Source of the DNA: Asaia bogorensis
Lineage (GTDB): Bacteria > Pseudomonadota > Alphaproteobacteria > Acetobacterales > Acetobacteraceae
Length of the DNA: 9,292 nucleotides
Assembly (NCBI GenBank): GCA_945886995.1
Contig: CAMCZJ010000123.1
Coordinates: 1 to 9,292 of the forward strand
Direction of reading: 5' to 3'
The first letter of the stretch is position 1, and every line of letters begins with the position of its first letter. Below, piece by piece: positions 5,282 through 9,292 of the stretch. The notes under the pieces are model-generated. The model searched no databases. It was not told the DNA's origin and saw only the letters and a list, made by a program, of their open reading frames with translations. A program made the position numbers and the translations under genes.

Positions 5282-5968
5282 TCACCCGCCCGCTTCGCCC
5301 GAAGAGAAGTGGTATTGCTGGAGCGCCACATCCAGCAGCCTTTCCAGCACCTCAGGCTCCTGAGCGCCGGCAATGGCTTGCTGGCCGGCAATGATGAAAC
5401 AGGGCACGCCATTGATCCCCAGCCGATGCGCGCGAAGGTTTTCCGAATGCACGGCCTCGGCTTCCTCGAAGGAACGCAGAAAGGCTTGGGCAAGGCCTTG
5501 ATCAAGCCCGATACGCCCGGCCAGCAGGGCCAGCCGATCCAGATCGCCAATATCGGTGCCCTCGGCGAAATAGGCGTGGAATAGCGCTTCCACCATCATC
5601 TCCCCCAGGCCCTCACGCATCGCGAAACGGACCAGGCGATGTGCATTGATACTGGAAGGCACGCGGCCCATCAGATCGAAGCGAAAGCCAATGCCTTCCG
5701 CCCGGCCAAGTTCCGCAAGCGCATTTTGTAGGCGCCGCGCGCGATCCTCACCACCGAATTTGCGCGCGACGAATTCCGCGCGGGAGACTCCATTGGGCGG
5801 AATATCGGGATTAAGCAGAAAGGGCCGCCAAAGAAGCTGGGGGATGATATCCGGCTTGGCACGCAAGGCACGGCGCAGCCTTCTGACGCCCAGATAGCAC
5901 CAGGGGCAGATCAGGTCGAAGGCGATATCAATATCCAGCCTGGGCTGGAGGGGTGACAGGATATTCAC
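5282..5968 (-). CDS. DsbA-family thioredoxin-fold oxidoreductase (FrnE-like)
   Basis: The 228-aa protein carries the thioredoxin-fold active site CPWC (C21, C24) on the first helix, after the strand LDIDIAFDLI. A helical insertion follows (about 60-165). The cis-proline P189 lies in GVPCFIIAG, followed by a GAQEPEVLERLL C-terminal helix. This is the FrnE/DsbA-like family, which also includes 2-hydroxychromene-2-carboxylate isomerases; the CPWC motif favours the redox branch. No signal peptide is present, so it is probably a cytoplasmic disulfide oxidoreductase. An extra Cys (C190) sits directly after the cis-Pro, where Thr or Phe is more usual. The start codon is GTG at 5968 without a clear Shine-Dalgarno, and no better start was seen before the CPWC motif. 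It lies upstream of tRNA-Val on the same strand. Confidence 0.88.
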   Translation of the reverse strand: MNILSPLQPRLDIDIAFDLICPWCYLGVRRLRRALRAKPDIIPQLLWRPFLLNPDIPPNGVSRAEFVARKFGGEDRARRLQNALAELGRAEGIGFRFDLMGRVPSSINAHRLVRFAMREGLGEMMVEALFHAYFAEGTDIGDLDRLALLAGRIGLDQGLAQAFLRSFEEAEAVHSENLRAHRLGINGVPCFIIAGQQAIAGAQEPEVLERLLDVALQQYHFSSGEAGG

Positions 5969-6025
5969 ACTGACAGTCTAGCGCGCCGCCGCGCCTCGGG
6001 CAGCCCCTTTTTGCGTTTCCGGCCG

Positions 6026-7012
6026 TTATTCCGCCACCAGACTAAGCCTGCGGATCAACGGCGCCCAGCGTTCGCCATCACGCTTGGCGCGTGCGGCGAA
6101 AACTTCTGGCAGGGCGGGTTCAGCCGGGTCGGCGCCCACGCGCTTATAGGCCGCGCGCACCTTCTCATCCGCCAAAGCTTCCCTAAGCGCGGTATTGAGC
6201 CGCACGATAACCTCCCGCGGGGTTTGCGAAGGCACGGCCAGGCCGAAATAGCTGGAACCTTCAAAGCCTGGGATGGTCTGGCCCATGGTGGGCACGCCCG
6301 GCCATTCAGGGCGCGGTTCCACGGTGGTGACGGCCACGGGGCGCACGCTTTGTGTCTGGCGCAGGGGTTCGCCTTCCGGCAGGCCAAGGCAGCGCGCATG
6401 TACGCGCCCGGCGATCAAATCCGTCATAGCATTGGTGGTTTGGCGATAGGGCACATGCACCATGTCCAGCCCAAGCCTGGCGCCCATATCTTCCATGATC
6501 AGATGCGTGATGGCGCCCACACCGGCCGAGGCAAAGGTGAATTTACCGGGATTGGCCTTTATCCAGGCCACAACTTCATTGAAGTCCCGCCCCGGGATGG
6601 AATTATGCACAATCAGAAGGTTTGACGTGGTGCAGAACATCCCAACCGGTGTGAAATCACGTTCGGCATTATAGCCTAAGGACTTATAGAGCAGCGCATT
6701 CAGCCCGCTATTCGTGCCCATGGTGGCCACCAAAACAGTATAGCCATCAGCCGGTGATCGCGCGACTATTTCGGCGGCCAGATTCCCAGCGCCGCCGGGG
6801 CGGTTATCAGCCAGCACAGTTTGGCCAAGCCGCTGCTGCAAGGCTTCGGCGGTAACGCGGGAAACGATATCGGTCTGCCCGCCTCCGCCAAAGGGAATCA
6901 CCAGGCGAATTGGACGATCCGGATAGGTAGTGGCACGTGCCAAGCGCGGCGCGGCAAGCCCTGCCAGCCCCGCTAACAGCATTGGACGCCGCTGGACGCG
7001 ATTTTCCGACAT
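6026..7012 (-). CDS. Bug-family (TctC-type) periplasmic solute-binding protein
   Basis: The 328-aa protein has the Bug-family motifs in order: IRLVIPFGGGGQTDIVSR, DNRPGGAGNL, SPADGYTVLVAT, AERDFTPVGMF, FASAGVGAITHL, HVPYR and PTMGQTIPGF. These form the two-lobed periplasmic receptor that binds small carboxylates, classically for tripartite tricarboxylate transporters. An N-terminal export signal with a twin Arg (QRRPMLLAGLAGLAA) and ARA cleavage site precedes TYPDRP, the usual mature start. The frame extends to 7045, but ATG at 7012 has GGGGGAAACC directly upstream and gives a normal signal peptide, so it is chosen. No membrane components TctA/TctB are nearby. It is divergent from a second Bug gene across 107 nt. 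The ligand is unknown; an Asp in the binding loop would favour a dicarboxylate-like or amino acid ligand, but this was not resolved. Confidence 0.93.
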   Translation of the reverse strand: MSENRVQRRPMLLAGLAGLAAPRLARATTYPDRPIRLVIPFGGGGQTDIVSRVTAEALQQRLGQTVLADNRPGGAGNLAAEIVARSPADGYTVLVATMGTNSGLNALLYKSLGYNAERDFTPVGMFCTTSNLLIVHNSIPGRDFNEVVAWIKANPGKFTFASAGVGAITHLIMEDMGARLGLDMVHVPYRQTTNAMTDLIAGRVHARCLGLPEGEPLRQTQSVRPVAVTTVEPRPEWPGVPTMGQTIPGFEGSSYFGLAVPSQTPREVIVRLNTALREALADEKVRAAYKRVGADPAEPALPEVFAARAKRDGERWAPLIRRLSLVAE

Positions 7013-7075
7013 GGTTTCCCCCTTACTGGCGCGGCGTGATCTCACCGGCTATGGAGCCCAGAACATCAGCATGAT

Positions 7076-7096
7076 TTGCGCAAGCCTCAAAGCGCA
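7076..7096. promoter_or_regulatory. Candidate operator between the divergent Bug genes
   Basis: The palindrome TTGCGCAA (7076-7083) is followed ten bases on by a related half-element AAGCGCA, so that TGCGC (7077-7081) and GCGCA (7092-7096) make an inverted repeat. It lies 24 nt upstream of the plus-strand Bug ATG, within the 107-nt divergent gap. No regulator gene is adjacent. Arms are short and chance occurrence in GC-rich DNA is possible. Confidence 0.3.
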
Positions 7097-7119
7097 TTGC
7101 TGGGAGAGGAAAGAAGAAC

Positions 7120-8091
7120 ATGTTTCAGCGCCGCAGCCTTTTGGCCATGCCCGCCCTGCTTGCCTTCAAGCCCCTGGCCGCACAGGGCGTTTGGAATCCG
7201 CAGCGCCCCATTCGCATCCTGGTCGGCTTCGCGCCTGGTGGTGGGACCGATATTACGACGCGCACGCTGACCAATAAACTGCAGGCCTTGTTGGGGCAGC
7301 CCATTATTGTGGAAAACCGTCCGGGTGCTGGTGGGAATTTGGCGAGTGAAGCCACAGTGAATTCGCCATCTGATGGTTACACCTTAATGATGGGTACCAT
7401 CGCTTCATTAGTGCTGAACCCGATCCTGGCGAAGCTGCCCTTCGATGTCACAACCGATCTGACACCGATTTCGCGTTCCGTTGAAGTTACCAATATTCTC
7501 GTTGTGCCGATGGATCGGCCGTGGCGTAGCCTGCCTGAATTGATTGCCGCAGCCCGGGCGCGGCCTGACCAATTGACTTATGGATCGTCTGGCGTTGGCA
7601 GCGCGGGGCATTTGGGCGGCGCTTTGCTCGATTCCATGGCAAAGATCAGCACGGTGCATGTGCCCTATCGCGGCGGCGGGCAACTGATTACAGACCTGAT
7701 CTCGGGAAAGGTGGATTTTTCGGTGGCCACGGCGGCTACCGTGCTGCCGCAGATTGAAGCGGGCAAGCTGCGCGCCCTGGCCGTGCCACTGCCACAACGC
7801 AGCCGGCTTCTGCCGGATACGCCCACCATTGCGGAAGCCGGGCCTTTGCCCGGTTACGAAGTGGCTAATTGGTATGCGCTGATGGGACCGCGCAACCTGG
7901 CCCGGCCGATTGTAACAAGGGTCAATGAGGCGCTGGTCGAATCGCTGCGTGACCCTGAGATTGTCGCGCATCTTGCCCGCCATGGTCTGGAAGCGGCCCC
8001 CAGCACGCCCGAGGAATTGGCGGGCTTCATGCGGACTGAAACAACGAAATGGACCCCAATTGTGCGGACTTCTGGCGCTTCAATCAATTGA
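7120..8091 (+). CDS. Bug-family (TctC-type) periplasmic solute-binding protein, divergent partner
   Basis: The 323-aa protein shows all Bug landmarks: IRILVGFAPGGGTDITTR, ENRPGAGGNLASE, SPSDGYTLMMGT, LPFDVTTDLTPI, TYGSSGVGSAGHLGG, HVPYRGGGQ, PTIAEAGPLPGYE and WYALMGP. The signal sequence MFQRRSLLAMPALLAF carries an RR pair and a short hydrophobic core ending near LAAQ, so Sec or Tat export is possible. The binding loop APGGGTD matches the family consensus better than the neighbour's FGGGGQTD, which suggests different ligands. ATG at 7120 is preceded by the purine-rich GAGAGGAAAGAAGAAC. It is a paralogue of the divergent gene at 6026-7012, with clearly different sequence, so it is not a recent duplication. 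No TctA/TctB genes are in the window. Confidence 0.93.
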   Translation: MFQRRSLLAMPALLAFKPLAAQGVWNPQRPIRILVGFAPGGGTDITTRTLTNKLQALLGQPIIVENRPGAGGNLASEATVNSPSDGYTLMMGTIASLVLNPILAKLPFDVTTDLTPISRSVEVTNILVVPMDRPWRSLPELIAAARARPDQLTYGSSGVGSAGHLGGALLDSMAKISTVHVPYRGGGQLITDLISGKVDFSVATAATVLPQIEAGKLRALAVPLPQRSRLLPDTPTIAEAGPLPGYEVANWYALMGPRNLARPIVTRVNEALVESLRDPEIVAHLARHGLEAAPSTPEELAGFMRTETTKWTPIVRTSGASIN

Positions 8092-8106
8092 AGACCAAGG
8101 GGAGGG

Positions 8107-8155
8107 CGCCTGCCGGGAATCAAGGTTTCTTTTGGCCCCAGGCGGGGGAGCCTGG
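8107..8155. terminator. Hairpin(s) downstream of the second Bug gene
   Basis: A perfect stem CCAGGC (8138-8143) / GCCTGG (8150-8155) with a 6-nt loop lies 46 nt after the Bug stop. A competing stem CGCCTG (8107-8112) / CAGGCG (8139-8144) shares its arm. No T-run follows, so this may be a weak or Rho-assisted end. Confidence 0.3.
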
Positions 8156-8190
8156 CGTTATCACTGGGCTGCTACTGAATTTTCTTGTCC

Positions 8191-8220
8191 TTGACGCAAA
8201 AAAATAGCTTTCACCTACTG
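8191..8220 (+). promoter_or_regulatory. Putative promoter of the HU gene
   Basis: TTGACG at 8191-8196 is a strong -35 match. With 18 nt spacing, CTACTG (8215-8220) is the only -10 candidate and is poor. An A-run (8198-8204) follows the -35. The -35 is convincing and the -10 is not. Confidence 0.4.
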
Positions 8221-8227
8221 ACAAGTG

Positions 8228-8252
8228 CCGAATCCTCGGCTATTCGGAGCCG
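8228..8252 (+). promoter_or_regulatory. Alternating hairpins in the HU mRNA leader
   Basis: CCGAAT (8228-8233) pairs with ATTCGG (8242-8247). CGGCT (8237-8241) pairs with AGCCG (8248-8252). The arms interleave with no linker between the last two, so the two stems exclude each other rather than forming a comfortable pseudoknot. They sit 5 nt before the AAGGGAGAA ribosome-binding site, which itself lies in the CCTTAAGG palindrome (8254-8261). Confidence 0.4.
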
Positions 8253-8273
8253 TCCTTAAGGGAGAATCGAACC

Positions 8274-8582
8274 GTGTCGAAAAAGTTCCTCACTGATGTG
8301 ATCGCGAAATCCGCTGATATGTCGGCTGTTGCCGCTGGCAAGTTGGCCGCTGATATCATTGATGCGATCAAGTCAGAAATCGTCAGCTCTGGCCGTTTCA
8401 CCATTCCTGATTTCGGTGCTTTCGCAGTGCGCGAAACCCCGAAGCGCACTGGCTTGAACCCCAAGACCGGTGAAAAGGTGCAGATCAAGGCGGGCGCCAC
8501 TGTCCGCTTCAAGGCGAGCCCTGCGCTGAAGGGCGCTGCGCTGGCCGGCGTGAAGAAGGGCAAGCGCAAGTCGAAGGCCTGA
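8274..8582 (+). CDS. HU-family nucleoid-associated DNA-binding protein
   Basis: The 102-aa protein has the HU/IHF fold order: an N-terminal helical dimerisation part (1-38), the strand signature GRFTIPDFGAF (40-50), then the DNA-bending beta arm (about 53-76) with P63 of the intercalating loop (GLNPKTGEKV). The loop has Leu in place of the common Arg (usual RNP form). A C-terminal Lys/Arg-rich tail (KKGKRKSKA) extends past the usual 90 residues, as seen in some alphaproteobacterial HU-like proteins. It compacts and bends DNA as a dimer. The start is GTG at 8274 with AAGGGAGAA about 8 nt upstream; no ATG alternative fits the fold. It has its own promoter-like region, a structured leader and a strong terminator, so it is monocistronic. 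Confidence 0.93.
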   Translation: MSKKFLTDVIAKSADMSAVAAGKLAADIIDAIKSEIVSSGRFTIPDFGAFAVRETPKRTGLNPKTGEKVQIKAGATVRFKASPALKGAALAGVKKGKRKSKA

Positions 8583-8597
8583 TTTTTCGCTTTCCAG

Positions 8598-8632
8598 AAA
8601 AGGCGGTGTTCCGTTGGGACACCGCCTTTTTT
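8598..8632. terminator. Bidirectional intrinsic terminator between HU and arfB
   Basis: An 11-bp stem, GGCGGTGTTCC (8602-8612) with GGGACACCGCC (8616-8626), has a 3-nt loop and one G-T pair. It is flanked by AAAA on the left and TTTTTT on the right. It can therefore end HU transcription rightward and arfB transcription leftward. It begins 15 nt after the HU stop. Confidence 0.9.
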
Positions 8633-8649
8633 GTGCCGTTTTTTTGAAT

Positions 8650-9072
8650 TCAATCGTCAATCGCCCCGCCACGCATCCGCTTGACGGCGCTGCGTCGCGT
8701 TTTTGATTCAAGGCGCCGAGTCTTTGAACCTAAGGTTGGTTTGGTGGCCTTGCGCGGCGGGGGTGGCGGCAGCGCGGCCTTCCGCAGCAGGGCGATCAGC
8801 TTCTGGCGCGCATCTTCCCGATTGGCTTCCCGCATGCGGTGGCGTTCTGAGGTGATGATCAACACGCCATCCAGGGTCATCCGCCGCCCCGCCAGCGCCA
8901 CCAGCCTTTGCTTCACCGCGTCCGGCAAATTGGGCGAAGCCATGGCCGCGAAACGCAACTGCACCGCGGTTTCCAGCTTATTCACATTCTGCCCGCCAGG
9001 GCCCGAGGCGCGCAAAAAGGCTTCCTTCAGCTCCTGTTCGGCAATGGCGATGGCGGGCGTTACGCGGATCAT
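8650..9072 (-). CDS. arfB: Alternative ribosome-rescue peptidyl-tRNA hydrolase ArfB (YaeJ/ICT1 family)
   Basis: The 140-aa protein has the release-factor-like GGQ motif at 26-28 (ASGPGGQNVNK), followed by the conserved NREDA segment (about 84-88) and a basic tail after a proline run (PPPPPR). The tail residues SKTRRLESKTRRSAVKRMRGG align closely with the E. coli ArfB tail that enters the mRNA channel of the stalled ribosome. It is 140 residues, as in E. coli. It hydrolyses peptidyl-tRNA on stalled, mRNA-truncated ribosomes. The compact size and tail separate it from RF1/RF2. ATG at 9072 has only a weak Shine-Dalgarno. It converges on HU, sharing one terminator. Confidence 0.95.
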   Translation of the reverse strand: MIRVTPAIAIAEQELKEAFLRASGPGGQNVNKLETAVQLRFAAMASPNLPDAVKQRLVALAGRRMTLDGVLIITSERHRMREANREDARQKLIALLRKAALPPPPPRKATKPTLGSKTRRLESKTRRSAVKRMRGGAIDD

Positions 9073-9159
9073 GCGGTTTCATAGAACATCTTGTCCCGCC
9101 CTGTCTTGCCATGAAGGCCTGGGCGCAGGATGTTGGGGGCATCAAGGATCAGGAAAACC

Positions 9160-9292
9160 ATGGACCAGCATTCAATTGACAAGGCGCCCGACGCCGCGGC
9201 CGAATGGCCGGATCAGATCTATTCCCTGCTCAAGACGCACAACATAACGCAAGTGGCCTTGGTGCCGGATGCCGGGCATTCCCGGCTGATCC
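9160..9292 (+). CDS. TPP-enzyme N-terminal domain protein, sulfopyruvate/phosphonopyruvate decarboxylase type (3' end outside window)
   Basis: ATG at 9160 opens a frame of 44 codons that runs off the right edge. AGGA lies 5 nt upstream of the start. The residues WPDQIYSLLKTHNITQVALVP followed by DAGHSRLI resemble the N-terminus of the small alpha/PYR-domain subunits of sulfopyruvate or phosphonopyruvate decarboxylase-like enzymes, which pair with a separate TPP-binding subunit. Only the first helix-strand-loop is visible and the catalytic Glu is beyond the window. It is divergent from arfB across 87 nt. The assignment is by pattern on a short segment. Confidence 0.55.
   Translation, partial: MDQHSIDKAPDAAAEWPDQIYSLLKTHNITQVALVPDAGHSRLI

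Noticed and set aside
6011..6625. 204-aa open frame antisense to the first Bug gene
   Set aside because: The sense strand encodes conserved Bug-family C-terminal motifs; the antisense product has no recognisable domain.
7408..7983. 191-aa open frame antisense to the second Bug gene
   Set aside because: Sense-strand Bug motifs run through the whole interval, and the antisense product has no motif or Shine-Dalgarno.
8228..8252. H-type pseudoknot in the HU leader
   Set aside because: The arms interleave as required, but there is no linker to cross the 6-bp first stem, so simultaneous pairing is sterically unlikely. Recorded as alternative stems instead.
8681..9247. 188-aa open frame on the plus strand over arfB
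   Set aside because: The opposite strand encodes an unmistakable ArfB with GGQ and tail motifs, and this frame also overlaps the start of the TPP-enzyme gene.

Overview
The window is a GC-rich (about 60% by eye), densely coded bacterial chromosome segment. The gene set points to an alphaproteobacterium, most likely an Acetobacteraceae/Rhodospirillales member: Bug-type solute-binding proteins in pairs, an HU with an Ala/Lys-rich tail, ArfB, a DUF423 protein next to an FtsJ-like methyltransferase, and a TauD-type dioxygenase beside an enolase-superfamily enzyme. The lineage is an inference. No insertion sequence, phage gene, CRISPR array or plasmid function was found.

Left end: the C-terminal part of a TauD/TfdA-family 2-oxoglutarate dioxygenase (+) runs off the left edge. 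It converges on a six-gene minus-strand run that occupies about 301-4326. In transcription order this run holds a small two-helix membrane protein, a DUF423 membrane protein, an RlmM-like 2'-O-ribose methyltransferase (its probable TTG start overlaps the DUF423 stop), a small single-EF-hand protein, a YihY/BrkB membrane protein, and a mandelate racemase-like enzyme with the complete catalytic set. Intergenic gaps are short (about 40-50 nt or overlapping). The last two genes each have an inverted repeat that covers the Shine-Dalgarno and ends exactly at the ATG.

Middle: divergent from that run is a secreted beta-barrel protein resembling PagL lipid A deacylases. It is followed by a convergent tRNA-Val(GAC) and a DsbA/FrnE-type thioredoxin-fold protein (both minus). 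Two divergent Bug-family periplasmic binding proteins follow, each with an RR-containing export signal. No TctA/TctB membrane components are present.

Right end: an HU-family nucleoid protein (GTG start, structured leader) and ArfB ribosome-rescue hydrolase (minus) converge on one strong bidirectional terminator. A TPP-enzyme alpha/N-terminal-domain protein of the sulfopyruvate/phosphonopyruvate decarboxylase type (+) runs off the right edge.

The housekeeping genes (methyltransferase, tRNA, HU, ArfB) are mixed with catabolic genes (dioxygenase, racemase-like enzyme, two binding proteins, TPP enzyme) that could handle organic acids or sulfonates. The sequence does not prove that they form one pathway. 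I found no convincing new multi-gene system. The most notable signals are small-scale: RNA structures over ribosome-binding sites and a PagL-like protein with a changed oxyanion position. No stretch over 300 bases lacks a gene; the longest gap is 8092-8273.
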